A stretch of DNA of 64,000 bases from Saccharum officinarum (GCA_020631735.1 CM036152.1:149245307-149309306), one strand, 5' to 3'; counted from the first letter of the stretch, positions 34,122-44,948 are shown. Numbers and translations are program-made. The notes: generated from the letters alone by a model not told the origin.

Positions 34122-37100
34122 CCCTTAGCATAGGTCTGCTAACCCATGACCTCATCGCGCAGCTCCCCACACGCCTTCTCCGACGCTCAAAGAGTCTCAT
34201 CCTTGTCATGGACCGCCGCCCTCAGCGCCTCAATCTCCCGACCAGTGCCCGAGAGAGCCTCGTCCCTCTCTCGGACCGTCCCCTTCAACGTGACAACCTC
34301 ATCCTCCAAGGTTCTGACGCAAGCAGATGCCATCCCGATCTGGATGTTGAGGGTGTCACGTTGATCGACGACCAAGGCGACATCCTCCTCGAGCTCCTTC
34401 ACACGCGCAAGTAGCGGCGCGAGGTCCTCACGAGCCTTAGCCGCCTCCTCCCGAGCCCTTGCCATGTCGTCACGCGCCTTGGCCTCGGCTTCCCGGGCTT
34501 GCGCCGCCTTCTCCCTAACCGTTGCATGGGCGACGCGGAGCTTACCCTCCTCGGCACTCTTTTGAGATAGCCGCTTGTTGGCTTCCTCGACTAGAGCCCA
34601 TTGACGAGCAAGCACCGCCCACACGCCACTCTCATGATGAATGAAGAGTGACTTGTGGCGAGAACGCTCCTTGAGCTCCTGACCACAGTTAAAACCTAAA
34701 AATCAGAACCAAGGAGAAGAGAAGGATAAAACACAAGGAAAGACTAGCGAACCCGGCTTACCTCGAAAGCCTCTGACATACCCCGTACCAGGGTATCCAT
34801 GACCGTGCGCAGGGATTACAGGGAGTGCTTACGGAGTCCCTCGATGAACTCCCAGTGTAGCACCTCGTCCTTGTCGTCGAGGGCGAAGAAGGGCTCAGCG
34901 CTGGGGTTAGACGTGTCCCTGAACTCCAGGGTCAACCGACCCTAGCGTGGAAGCTCCTCCTCTGCCCGTACAAGCGCTATAACGTCCTAGAGTCCAAACG
35001 GCTCAGATCAACTCTGCACGCTGAATGAACCACACCTACCACCATCCCACTTACGCTTTCGTCCTCGCTTCGCGTAAAAGGATTAACCCGGGGATGGTGA
35101 GATGGACTCTAGAAGCCTTATATGTTGGTCTATCCCACTCTAAACATCCAAGGTGGAACTAAACTCTCCACAATATCTCATAACATTCATATGGGGCACT
35201 ATGGGCCAAATTCCAAATTGGACCGGGTGTGACAAGCGCCAACCCTGCGTAGTCGGGCCACCTGGCCGACGCCTTGGCCAGGTCATCCCCCAACACCGCA
35301 GAAGTACCGGGCCGATCCGGGGCGTCGATCGTCTCGATGTCCGCCTTCTGCTTCCCCTTGTCAGAAGGAGGGTCGTCGACAGTAAGGTCGATCACGACCG
35401 AGGTCGACCCTTGGGGCGGGGCTGGCATCTCGACTGTCGGCACCACCGCATGTACGATGGACGGTGGCACGACTACCCCCTGTTCCGCCTCGACCGCCTG
35501 CTCCATTGGCCGGTCCTACTGTGGCTGCGGCTCCTCCCGCGCCGGTTGCGACTCCAGCTGCACCGCCTCTTGCCCCGCCTCTGGCGGGGCCTCCGCCACC
35601 TCCCTTGACTTTTCCACATCCGCCCGCCCCACGTCGTGGATGGATGTTTCGGCCTCAGTGGCCTCGATGGTCACCTGGGTCGTCGTAATCGACCCAAGCT
35701 CCAACCCATCGGCTCTAGGCACCTCGAGCCTAGCATCGCCCGGGACCGCCTCAGCCGGCTCTGGCCCCCGTGTGGCGTCACTAGGACTAGCGACCTCCCG
35801 GGCGCTTGCCCCACCTTGGTGGCCCCCTCCCTCAGCCTGAGCTGCTTCATCATAGCCTGGCACCTCGCGACCCAGGCAGCGCCGTCGGCCGGCGTCCGCA
35901 TCATCAAGGCGGCGCCTGACCTGAGCGCCTTGACGGGAGTCGGAGACACGAGCTCCACCTTGCACTTATGGCTGAGCAGCAAATAAACGCGTCAGAATAA
36001 AGAACGAGATCATCGATGACGAAAAGACAAGGTGAGATACTTACCTAGATAAGGGAAGCAGGGGTCTAGACCCCGGCAAGCCTGAGCCACCCGACAACAC
36101 CTGTGACGGGCCCCTCCGTTGAGCCTCCTGTCGGCCGGGTGCTCCTTAGAGCCCAGGCTGACGGGGCATCAGAGGGTCTCTGCGCTACCGAGGCTATTTC
36201 GCCTCAGGTCCTTACGTCCATCGACGGCACCCTGGCTTCTGACGACAACGCTGTTGCTCCGCTCGCTGGCTGAGTCTGAGGCGATCGGGCTCGCGGGAGC
36301 GGCACCACTGACCTCCCCTACAGGACCCCAGGTGAGGTAGCTCCCCTCTCTAAAGGACCCGCTCGAGCCCTTCCCTCTATTGGCTCTCCTTCCTCCTCGA
36401 TCGACCCCCAACGGGCTCCAGCAGGGGTCGCACGTCGGGGAGGTGTACCAGAAAAGTCACGGTATCATACCATGACCCGGCGTCGTCATCACCACTGTCT
36501 TCGTCCTCCCCCAAGACCGTCTCGGAGGGATACTCCTCGATTGGGAGCCCCTCGAGGCTCTGTTGGCGGTGGTGCTTCTTCAATCCCTCGCGCTCGAGGG
36601 TCTTTTGGACTTAATGCTTCTTGGCAGCGTCCTTCTCCTTCTTCTGGGCCACCAAGAGGCGTCAAGCCTCCCGAGCGGCCTGATCCTCTGGAACCGGTGG
36701 GCGTGATTCCTTGACCACCGACAGATCCTGCATAGAGGCCTTGACAGACTTAGTCGGGGGAATCAGGAAGCAAAAGAACTCAAGACTGTCAAAAACAACA
36801 CTTACCAGAGGCTCAAAGCCTTGAGTGGGGCGCATCGGGACCCTGTCGATGTCCTCCTGCTTGAAACTCCCCACCATCCACCGTGCACACCGGGCGACCT
36901 CATCAAGAGGGAGGGACTCGTGCGACATCCGACTCCCCTCAAGCGACGCCTCCGGCGTCATCTCGTCAAGTCAGAGCCGGTGCTGCGTCAGCGGCAGCAC
37001 CCTCCGGCGGTGGAATGCCACGGCCACCATTCCCGCTGTCAACCCGCGCTGACGAAGTCTCCTCAGCACGTCGAGGAGCGGCTGCAGCTTTGGCTTGTCC

Positions 37101-37853
37101 TCCTCGACGATGCTGTACATCCAGTTCTCCTCGCGTGACATCAGCACCCGGCCGGAGAACCTCGGCAGCTGGTCATCATCGTTGCGCAAGTAGAACCATC
37201 CATCGTGCCAGCCGCTGTTCGACGAAATCAGTTGCGCCGAGATGTACTGATCACCTTGACCCGCCCGAACTTGGAGAGTGCAGCTCCCTGCGTGCACTGC
37301 GCGCCGCACCCCTCGCTCGCCCGCCTTCTTGGTGAAATGTTCCGCCCTGAAGAGGTGGAGCCACAGATTCCAGTGTGGCTCCATCCCCAAGTATCCCTCG
37401 CAGACCGCCGCGAAAATGGCAGCCTACGAGATGGAGTTGGGGGCGAGATGGTGCAGCTGCATCTTGTAGTAGTGTAGGAGCGCTCACATGAAGTGGCTCG
37501 GCGGCACTCCGAGCCCCCTCATGGAAAGCCACGAAGCTTACCACGTATCCCTCTGGGGAAGCCGGCTCCCGGTGGTCGGACGGCGGCACCCTCCATTCCG
37601 GCTGGGTCCGGCTCGCCCTTGGTCGCAAAAGCCCATCACGGACCAACTCCTCCAGCTTCCTCTCTATCACCGAGGAACGTGCCCACGCGTCCGTGGGAAG
37701 GATCTAGCTCTTGCCCGCCATGGTTGTCAGAAAACGGCGCACGGCGACAGCAGACGAAGGAGCAACGGCGGTGGTGGATGGCGGCTGAAGGCGCACAAAG
37801 AAGGCAAAGACGCAAATGGTCTGTAGGGGGTATACGGAACCCCGGGCCTCACA

Positions 37854-37859
37854 CTTATA
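37854..37859 (-). promoter_or_regulatory. Weak TATA-like motif upstream of the Tat-A antisense gene
   Basis: The minus strand has GGGTATAAGTG about 135 bases before the ATG at 37721, in the place of the TATAAAA of Tat-B. It is a poorer match and may be decayed. Confidence 0.4.
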
Positions 37860-37939
37860 CCCCGATGGAAGGCCAACGGGCGGGCAAAAAGGTAGGAACA
37901 ATTTCCGCATTCAATGACCTTACCTAACCGCTCCCTCAA

Positions 37940-38825
37940 AACCCGCAGATAGGGGCACGTGTTCGCCGCTCACTCCGTAACCGTCGCACCACGCCGCCCA
38001 CTACCACGCCGATCTCGCTTCCCCTCCTAAAAAGACGCGCCCCAAATGGGCCAGAAGGGATCCACGGACGGATATTCCAAATGAATGGGTAACGGGCTCC
38101 GAGCCCGATATAAACCTCGAGGGATCGAAAGTTGAACCTCGACCAGGGTTCGACAGCTGCCCTCGAGTAACGGAGTCAGGGACGACTAGGGATGCGCCTG
38201 TACAAGGCCAGGGCTCGAGCCACGCTCTCGAGGCACCCCCAGACGTATTCGAGGCTAAAAGAGAGGTCGACGGAGGAATCCCCTCGGAGGGAGGCATCGA
38301 GCCCTCGAATCCTATCGCAAGGAACCGAGATCCACACGACTACTCTTTGGCATTTTTGAGAGCGCCTCCACGGCCGCTAGCCGACTCCTATCGAATAGAG
38401 CACGGTCTCCCACTCGAATTCCCCGTTAACAGCTCACCGGAGACTGCTGGAACTCGCCCGACGAGGGTAGTACGACGTTCCCCACCCCTCCTCCTTTTCT
38501 TAAAAAAGGAGCGTGAGGGTCGAATGATAAAAGACTGCCAAGACTCTGATCGACCTCATGCGCACGAGGCTTGGGGGCTCGACCGCAGAAGGCCAAACCC
38601 CGAACGAAAAAGGACAAAACGCGCCATGATACGAAAGAATTCCTCGATAAAACGTACAAAAGACCTCGGAGGAGTCTAAACACTCCACCGAGGCCTCGGG
38701 GGCTACACCCGGTAGGTGCGCTCGCGCGCACCCACCAGAAAAAGCTACGACGCTACGACTCCAGTTCATGACTCGCTGAGCCTCTGTGAGAGTGACCCAC
38801 ACTCACCCAAAGGCTCGGGGGCTAC
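37940..38825. other. Tat-A region between antisense gene and 3' LTR
   Basis: Non-coding. Contains a single copy of the ~480-bp unit that is triplicated in Tat-B (about 38040-38600, landmarks GGCGCTCTCAAAAATGCC on the opposite strand and GAGGTCGATCAGAGTC). It ends in the purine-rich AAAGGCTCGGGGGCTAC before the 3' LTR, the probable plus-strand priming site. Confidence 0.65.
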
Positions 38826-39850
38826 TGTCGGGTACCAAAAACAAGGGGTACCCACAATCAATGATTAAGGAAAATAAAACCAATGGGACTAGCCGAGACA
38901 GCGAACGAAACGCCTCGACCATGTTCCGACTCGTACGAGGCTCGCTCGACGGGACGCCTGAACCACCGAGAAATCTTCGACTCGCATGACCCAAGGTCGA
39001 GCCGGTCGACCCACCTCATTCACCAACTCTGGGACAAAAGTTAGAGCATTTAATGTAAACTGTCAACCACTTCCTACCCTCATGGCTACAGCAACAACCG
39101 GCATGAGAGCAGTACCGGTGTCAAATCTACCTTTTTACTGCCCATCCCAGGATGGGCGGTGAAAACCTGTCACTGCACGCACCATACTGGGCACTATTCC
39201 GCCACTGATCACCCTCGAGGTGAATACGACGAGTACCGTACCCGCGATTCCGGGGACTCGGCCTTATCCGTTCACTATCGACCCACCTCGACCCGACCTC
39301 GACCCGTCCTCGACCAACCGACTGTCAAGGCTTGCGTGACACAGGACTCAGAGTCTTTTCACCGTCTCATCCTCTACGTCACCATGGTGTCCGAGGATGG
39401 CCGGCCATTCTCGAGGCACGTCGCTACAGCAACCTTCACAGCGATCGATAAAACTTCACCTCAAAGGCACCCCCGGTGTCCCTGCCTCCTCTTACCCTAT
39501 AAAAGGGCAGGCAGGGGACTCTACAAAGGGGGAACGGAGAACAACAGATGACGAAAAGAAAACCAGTCTCCATCCCACCAAAGAGATCAACATCTCAAGC
39601 AATCTCCTTTATACTCTCGCTTTTTCTCTGAGACCTGGGATCGGTTCTCTCTCACACAGCTTGTAACCCCTATGCAAGCACTTAGGTGCAAGGAAATACA
39701 ATACTCCCCCTCCCCGCTGGACGTAGGGCTTTTTTTTGCCCGAACCAGGATAAACCTCCGTGTACTCTCCTTGCATCACCATCCAGATTAGGGACATGCA
39801 ACATTGATTCACTCGTTGGCTTAGGGCCCTCGTAGGACCAAACACCGACA
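38826..39850 (+). repeat. Tat-A 3' LTR
   Basis: 1,025 bp, TGTCGGGTACC...CACCGACA, with TATA box TATAAAA at 39498-39504. It lacks the 44-bp internal duplication of the 5' LTR. Confidence 0.9.
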
Positions 39851-39895
39851 CTGCTGAAATGTTTCTTGTCATGCTCATGTATTGTTGCTGTAATG

Positions 39896-40193
39896 CAACG
39901 GCGGAGCTACGTTAGGGCCAAAGAGGGCCCTGCCCCCCCCCCCCTTGCCGTGGATCAAAATCCAAAGATCGTCATGTGCAAGTGCAGACATATTTGATAT
40001 TTCCACACTCGCATGGCTGCATGCATGGTTGTTTTGTGTATTACTGCTTATCGTTAGACCTTAACTGACTAGATGTCTGCTGCATACATGCTTGCTAGCT
40101 ATCTGGCAGCTCATGATGTCATTCTTGTCCATAGTAGTACGTTCTTAAGATCCGTTTGGCCCCTGCTTGCTTTCAGCGCTAGCTCCGTCACTG
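39896..40193. mobile_element. hAT MITE (298 bp) in the MULE 3' end
   Basis: A perfect 8-bp duplication CTGTAATG (39888-39895 and 40194-40201) flanks inverted ends CAACGGCGGAGCTACG and CAGTGACGGAGCTAGC. Duplication length and CA-beginning ends fit hAT. It has no coding capacity. A C(12) run occurs near 39935. Confidence 0.8.
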
Positions 40194-40405
40194 CTGTAAT
40201 GTTGATCTGAAGGTAAGGATATTCTTGCTCAAAATCATGTTTGGATACCTATTTGATTGAGAAACATTATTGTAAAAGCTATAGTGTCCAGCAGCATATT
40301 GCCATGGTTGAAGAGTGTATTATGACAAAGCCACACTTTTTTAATAGCTTGTAGCAAAAGCCATGGTTGAAGGATGTCTAGGAGCTAATTTTGCCTAAAT
40401 AGTAT

Positions 40406-40614
40406 TCTCTTCGGTTAGAGAAACCGGTGATGCGGAAGCTTCTTTTTGTTTGGCGTGTATTGACAAAAAAAAAGAATTATACATGGCATGAACCAAATTC
40501 TTAAACAACTGGAAAAATACTAATAAACAGACAAAACTGGCACAACCGTTCACTCGCGTGTAGAGCTAGCTAATGGGCCAGTGGCCAACAGCATACACTA
40601 CGATTTCTCATTCT
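40406..40614. other. Flanking sequence right of the MULE, no gene seen
   Basis: Starts with the right MULE target duplication. Nothing recognisable up to the MITE at 40615. Confidence 0.5.
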
Positions 40615-40855
40615 GGCCGTGTTTAGATGCTAAAAAAAGGCAAAAATTTTTGCATAGTAACTGTCACATTGAATCTTTGGATGCATGTATGGAGCATTAA
40701 ATATAGGTAAAAAAATAATTAATTACACAGTTTGTTTGTAAATGTCGAGACGAATCTTTTGAGTCTAGTTAGTCCATGGTTAGACAAATTTTGTCAAATA
40801 ACAACGAAAAATGCTACATGAATTTTTCTCCAAAAATTTTCGCAACTAAACGGGG
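40615..40855. mobile_element. GGCC(T)TGTTTAG-type MITE
   Basis: Begins GGCCGTGTTTAGATGC and ends GCAACTAAACGGGGC. The interior contains GACGAATCTTTTGAGTCTAG and GTCAAATAACAACG. This is a very abundant grass MITE type with related copies at 41893, 42112 and 42556. Confidence 0.75.
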
Positions 40856-41201
40856 CATGAACTCTCATCCTTGGGAATAGCAGGACACCACCTGTCATCT
40901 TGTACACTACGATTTCTCATCTTGGAAATAGCATGACATCATCGGTTATTTATATATTCTCTGATATGAAAAGCCAAACTCGGCTGTTGAATCATTGATA
41001 CACAATGATGAGGATGCATAATAGTGATTGGGTAAAATATGCATATATGTTGCATGAACTAGAGATTCAATTCTTAAACCAAACAGTGATATCCTAGATA
41101 GATATGACCAGCTCTGAATTTATCTTTTATGCCAAAATCACCTTTCTATGAACCACAGTCCCCTTCACATAGATATTTGTGCTTAGCTCTGAATTTCACC
41201 T
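40856..41201. other. No gene seen
   Basis: AT-rich spacer. It includes a second copy of the short sequence TACACTACGATTTCTCAT (about 40903-40920) that also stands just left of the MITE at 40615. Confidence 0.5.
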
Positions 41202-41291
41202 TATTCGCTTGAACTATTTTTCAGTCAATAAACAATATTTTTCTTTCACGATAAATCAGCATAAGCTAAATTTCAGCCTAAGCGAACAGGG
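41202..41291. mobile_element. Short MITE of the TTCGCTTG...CAAGCGAACAGGG class
   Basis: The interior AACAATATTTTTCTTTCACG and the ends ATTCGCTTGAAC and CTAAGCGAACAGGG are typical of a common grass MITE. A second, differently diverged member lies at 43435-43545. Confidence 0.6.
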
Positions 41292-41382
41292 TGTTTACCA
41301 TTTATGTCTAAATTCACCTTTCCAACGGTAACAACTCGAAGTCAAGACAAATTAGGTAGCAAGCAAACTCACTTGATGAACA

Positions 41383-41750
41383 TCACATGATCTTGCACGC
41401 TGGAGAGGATGCCTCCTCGCAGGTGGCCTCGATCTTTGGGCAGGCCCCGTAGCACGGCGGGTAGTTCATGCACGCGCACGCCTGGCAACCGCAGCCGTAG
41501 CCGTAATCGTAGCCTTCACACCCGCAGCAGCACGACGGAGCAGGGGCTGGCCGGGCGGCTTTGGCAGCATGGCTGGTCGCTGTGGTGTGAGCCTCAGTTC
41601 TGTCGCCAGGAGCTGGATGTCCCTGATCAGGCAGCCCGCCTTGCGCCGGAGCTTGCAGGGAGCACCAGCGGGTCGAAGGCCCCCGAGATCATCACCATCC
41701 CGATACCTCGTCGTAGGAAATCGCCGGATGTCCTCGGTTTCTGCCAGCAC
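41383..41750 (-). pseudogene. 3' exon of a HIPP/Pi21-like heavy-metal-associated protein gene (broken)
   Basis: HIPP proteins carry a metal-binding HMA domain and a C-terminal prenylation motif. Reading leftwards from a probable acceptor (CTGGCAG, 41751), one frame gives the end of an HMA-like fold (GMVMISGAFDPLVLP), the next frame KLRRKAGCLIRDIQLL, and a third the Cys-rich tail SCCCGCEGYDYGYGCGCQ, CMNYPPCYGACPK, ending CKIM-stop, a CaaX-type prenylation signal. The stop is at 41383-41385. Two frame changes within one exon mean a pseudogene or assembly errors. The 5' exon with the metal-binding N-terminus would lie to the right, beyond the gap at 41793, but is not seen there. Confidence 0.55.
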
Positions 41751-41792
41751 ACAAGACTCAAGAGGGAATTAAACAACTTTCTGATCACAATT

Positions 41793-41892
41793 NNNNNNNN
41801 NNNNNNNNNNNNNNNNNNNNNNNNNNNNNNNNNNNNNNNNNNNNNNNNNNNNNNNNNNNNNNNNNNNNNNNNNNNNNNNNNNNNNNNNNNNN
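41793..41892. other. Assembly gap (100 N)
   Basis: A run of 100 unknown bases between the HIPP-like exon and a truncated MITE. Confidence 0.99.
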
Positions 41893-41955
41893 CAAAGATT
41901 CGATGTGACGAAAAATTAAAAAAATTTACAAAAATTTTTGGGAGCTAAACGGGCC
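41893..41955. mobile_element. Right end of a GGCC-type MITE, truncated by the gap
   Basis: Reads AAAAATTTTTGGGAGCTAAACGGGCC-like to the end of the MITE. Its left part is lost in the gap. Confidence 0.6.
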
Positions 41956-42111
41956 TGGCCGTCTCGCTGGCTGGCCCTGGCCGCGCGCATGGCGGCCATT
42001 TAAACAAGGACGGAGCTTTCACTCCACCGATCAAATCATGATTAGTGCAATGCTCGCGCCGGTATCCGTGTAATCTGCCTGCCCGGCGTATCCCGTACCG
42101 TATGTATCTGA

Positions 42112-42351
42112 GGCCTTGTTTAGATGCACCTCAAAAGTTAGAATTTTTTCACTTTTTTCATCACATCAATCTTTGGACTTATACATGAAGTAGTAAATGT
42201 AGGTAAAAAAATAACTAATTAACAGTTTAGTTGAAAATTACGAGATGAATCTTTTGAGCCTAGTTGGTCTACGATTGGACAATATTTGTCAAATAGACTA
42301 AAATGATACTATTCATCGGGTTCGTATTTTTTTTCAATCTAAAACGAGGCC
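42112..42351. mobile_element. GGCCTTGTTTAG MITE, plus orientation
   Basis: Begins GGCCTTGTTTAGATGCACC, contains GATGAATCTTTTGAGCCTAG and ends AAACGAGGCC. It is paired with an inverted copy at 42556-42791. Confidence 0.8.
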
Positions 42352-42555
42352 TGAACCATCTTTTGGGAATTCGAATGAATTCAACGCCCGCCCGCCCCGC
42401 GCCCGCCCGATCGATTGATCGCCTTAACACGGCGCCACCAACCTCGCTCGCTTCGCTGCAGCACGGCTCGGGCTCTCGCTTTGCAGTTTGCGCTCGGCAG
42501 CTGCAGTCCACGCTTGCATCATATAGTAGCAGCCAGCGCAGCAGTGCAAAATTTA
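42352..42555. other. 204-bp spacer between two inverted MITEs
   Basis: GC-rich, with open frames on both strands but no motif. Possibly a leftover of a host gene's 5' region. Confidence 0.4.
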
Positions 42556-42791
42556 GGCCACGTTTACATTGAAAAAATTTCAAACCGATCAATAGTACCA
42601 CTTTCGTCTTATTTGACAAATATTATCCGTAGACCAACTAGGCTCAAAAGATTCATCTCGTGATTTCCAACTAAACTGTGTAATTAGTTATTTTTTTACC
42701 TATATTTACTACTTCATACATGAGTCCAAAGATTGATATGATGGAGAGAGGGTGAAAAAATTTCATTTTTAGAGTGCATCTAAACAAGGTC
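42556..42791. mobile_element. GGCC-type MITE, inverted orientation
   Basis: Contains CTAGGCTCAAAAGATTCATC, the reverse complement of the core of the MITE at 42112, and ends GTGCATCTAAACAAGGTC. Transcription across 42112-42791 could form a hairpin. Confidence 0.8.
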
Positions 42792-43237
42792 TTAGACTAC
42801 CCGCAGTGGGTACTCTAAAACGATACTCTAAAATTTAGAGTATGAATATAGAGTAAAAACTGCTGCACTGGATACTCTAAACGATACTCTATCCTTTCTC
42901 TCACTCTATATTTAGAGTAGTACTGTGCTTACTCTATACTCTATAGTAGCGGACCCCACTAGCTAAACAAAGGAAAAAAATGTTATAACTCACAAACCAA
43001 AAATCCAAATTAAATTTCGATTTTACCATAAATTCGTCTCAATAAATCCTTCAAAACTAGATCACACAAGGAATATTTAGATAAAGTAACAAGTAGGTTC
43101 CATAGTGAATAGAGTGGATAGAGGATGATATAGAGGATGGATGGGTGCGGAAGAATTGAATATAGAGGAGAGAATCTTACTGACTAGAAACATACTGAGG
43201 ATGAATATAGAGATCAATGAGTGCGGGTACTCTTAAG
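42791..43237. mobile_element. MITE with CTTAGACTACCCGCAGTGGG end
   Basis: The left end CTTAGACTACCCGCAG and the inverted right end CTTAAGAGTACCCGCA are similar. The interior is rich in GATACTCTA and TATAGAGTA repeats. It abuts the previous MITE. No clear target duplication was found. Confidence 0.55.
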
Positions 43238-43434
43238 CGCGGCGGGACACGCTTTCTGCTACGGAACGGGCCGCGGGCGGAGTAGCAGGCTACCAGGTTG
43301 ATTGCAGCGAGCTGCGCGCCGTACTGTACTTCGGCCACATTCTGATAATTGTATTATTGCTTTCATTAAAAATATGAATTAAGGTCATATTTTCACTCTT
43401 AATTATTACTATAGCACATTTATCATTATGGCTT

Positions 43435-43545
43435 GCTCTGTTCATCCGGCTTATAATCCGTATTTTCAAACAGAACAATATTTTTCTCTCACAGCAAATC
43501 AGCCAACAGTGTTTTCAGCCGGTTTATCAGCGTAGCTGAACAGGC
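43435..43545. mobile_element. Short MITE of the GTTCGGCTTATAA...CTGAACAGGC class
   Basis: Contains ACAATATTTTTCTCTCACAG and CAAATCAGCCAACAGTGTTT, typical of a common grass MITE. The ends are imperfect (GCTCTGTTCATCCGGC and GTAGCTGAACAGGC). Confidence 0.6.
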
Positions 43546-43622
43546 CATGTCTACACCACGAACATTTAAGATCAAAGATAGAGCTTGAAGGTAGATTCAT
43601 ATCATGGACCAACAATACTAAC

Positions 43623-44756
43623 TGTCGGTGTTCGGACCCGAGGGGGTCCTAAACCAACGAGTAAATGCTGCGTGTCTCTTTCCTGGATGGTGATGCAAGG
43701 AGAACACACGGGGTTTATCCTGGTTCGGGCAAAAGAAGGCCCTACGTCCAGCGGGGGGGAGAAGTTTGTATTTCCTTGCACCGAAGTGCTCGTGTAGGGG
43801 TTACAAGCATGCGAGAGAGGGCGTCGAGCCCAAGTCTCAAAGAGAGAAAAAGAGGACAAGGGTGATCGCTTGAGATATCGATCTCTATCTTGCGTCTTGC
43901 CTGTTGTCTCTTGTATTTCTTCGTTGTCCGTCCCTCCCGTTGTAGAACCCTGGCCTGCCCTTTTATAGGGCGAGAGGAGGCCAAGACGACGGGGAGCCTT
44001 GAGGTGATGTTTTGTCGATTCCTGTTGAGCTGACCGTAGCGACGTGCTCTGGGAATGGCCGGACATCCCTGGACACCATGGCGTCGTGGGAGACGAGACG
44101 ACGAAATGACCGGAGCGCCGTGCCACACCGTCCTTCCCTTGCCGTTGAACTGTGCGAGCGTCGAGGTTGGGTCGAGGCCGGGTCGAGACGGATGGATAAG
44201 GCCGAATCCCCGAGATTGCGGAGAACGGGCCTTGTCTTATCCTCCCTCGAGGGTGATCGATGGTAAACAGTGCGCGGTAAGGTGGGTACAGTGACGGTTT
44301 TCACCCTCCATCATGGGGATGGGCGGTAAAACAGTGAGATCTGACACGGGCATTGTTCCCACGTCGATCCTGGTCGCAGCCATGGGTGGGTAGGTGTAGT
44401 AGGTAACCGCATTAAATGCTATGGCTTTTGTCCTGGGGTAGGTAAAGAGAAGGAGTCGAGGCGCTCGACCCGGGCTTACGCGAGTCAGAGTTTTTCCCAA
44501 TGGGCGGACGAGCCTCGCACGGGTCGGAGCGCCGTCGAGGTACCTTGCTGTACGGGATGGGGCACGGTCGAGGCGCCCCGTCGAGCGGGCCTCGTACGAG
44601 TCGGAGCCGGAGCGCGGTCGAGGCGCCCCGTCGAGCGGGCCTCGTACGGGGCGGACTGGATACGCGGTCGAGGCGGGCTGCCTTTTATTGCGGTTTTCAT
44701 CGTTTTAGTTTTTTATTAGCGATGGATGTGGGTACCCCATACTGTTGGTACCGACA
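43623..44756 (-). repeat. Tat-B 3' LTR
   Basis: 1,134 bp. On the minus strand it starts TGTCGGTACC and ends CCGAACACCGACA. TATA box TATAAAA at 43961-43967 (minus). It is preceded (minus strand) by AAAGGTTCGGGGGCTAC, the same purine-rich sequence as in Tat-A. Confidence 0.9.
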
Positions 44757-44948
44757 GTAGCCCCCGAACCTTTGGGTGAGTGTGTGATCACTCTCCCCAG
44801 AGGTTTGTTTGAACTGGAGTCGTAGCGTCGTGATTTTTTCTGGTGGGGCGCGCGCGAGCGCACCCGCCGGGTGTAGCCCCGAGGCCTCGGTGGAGTGTTG
44901 AGACTCCTCCGAGGTCTTGTATTCGTTTTATCGGGGAATGATTCGTTG

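Larger units (their letters stand above)
23363..37721 (-). pseudogene. Tat-A antisense gene (five exons, Transposase_28-like), split by the sirevirus
   Basis: This is the counterpart of the Tat-B gene at 46798-50748. Reading leftwards, ATG 37721 begins Met-Ala-Gly-Lys-Ser, then a premature TAG. Exon 1 (to 36806) carries the EELVRDGLLRPRASRTQPEW and EGYVVSFVAFHEG motifs of the 'putative gypsy type transposon' family (PF04195). Intron 1 is GTAAG...ATGCAG (36805-36728). Exon 2 runs 36727-36045, with donor GTAAG at 36044. Exon 3 follows a GCAAG acceptor near 35964. Exon 4 (about 34624-34126) is a long coiled coil. Exon 5 starts at 23810 after a TTTCAG acceptor and ends with the natural TGA near 23363, after one frameshift. 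The sirevirus lies at the exon 4 donor. There are several frameshifts. The function is unknown. Confidence 0.7.
18980..39850 (+). mobile_element. Tat-A: Tat-lineage Ty3 retrotransposon, deletion derivative
   Basis: TG...CA LTRs (18980-20046 and 38826-39850) lie between perfect 5-bp duplications CTGCT (18975-18979 and 39851-39855). Internal order is PBS, leader, gag, integrase, and then a gene on the opposite strand reading back from 37721 to about 23363. That order with an antisense gene is typical of some Tat elements (known, for example, from Grande-type elements). Protease, RT and RNase H are deleted. A complete sirevirus sits inside at 23888-34121. The LTRs differ by roughly 5% by eye, so this is clearly older than the sirevirus it contains. 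Confidence 0.85.
6626..40396 (+). mobile_element. Mutator-like element (MULE), opened by three later insertions
   Basis: The ends are GGCAAAATTTGCC (6626) and, inverted from 40396, GGCAAAATTAGC. A degenerate TIR similarity continues inward (TTTGCTATAGACCACTAAAA against TTTTGCTACAAGCTATTAAA). A perfect 9-bp target duplication, TAAATAGTA, lies at 6617-6625 and 40397-40405, the length typical of Mutator superfamily insertions. Removing the insertions at 9308-17745, 18980-39850 and 39896-40193, with one duplication copy each, leaves about 4.1 kb, a normal size for a gene-bearing MULE. The transposase gene runs left to right (7021-9307, then 17746-18768) and is degenerate. Confidence 0.85.

Noticed and set aside
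34146..38802. Numerous plus-strand open frames right of the sirevirus
   Set aside because: They are opposite to the exons of the antisense gene of Tat-A, which has the recognisable motifs and conserved splice sites.
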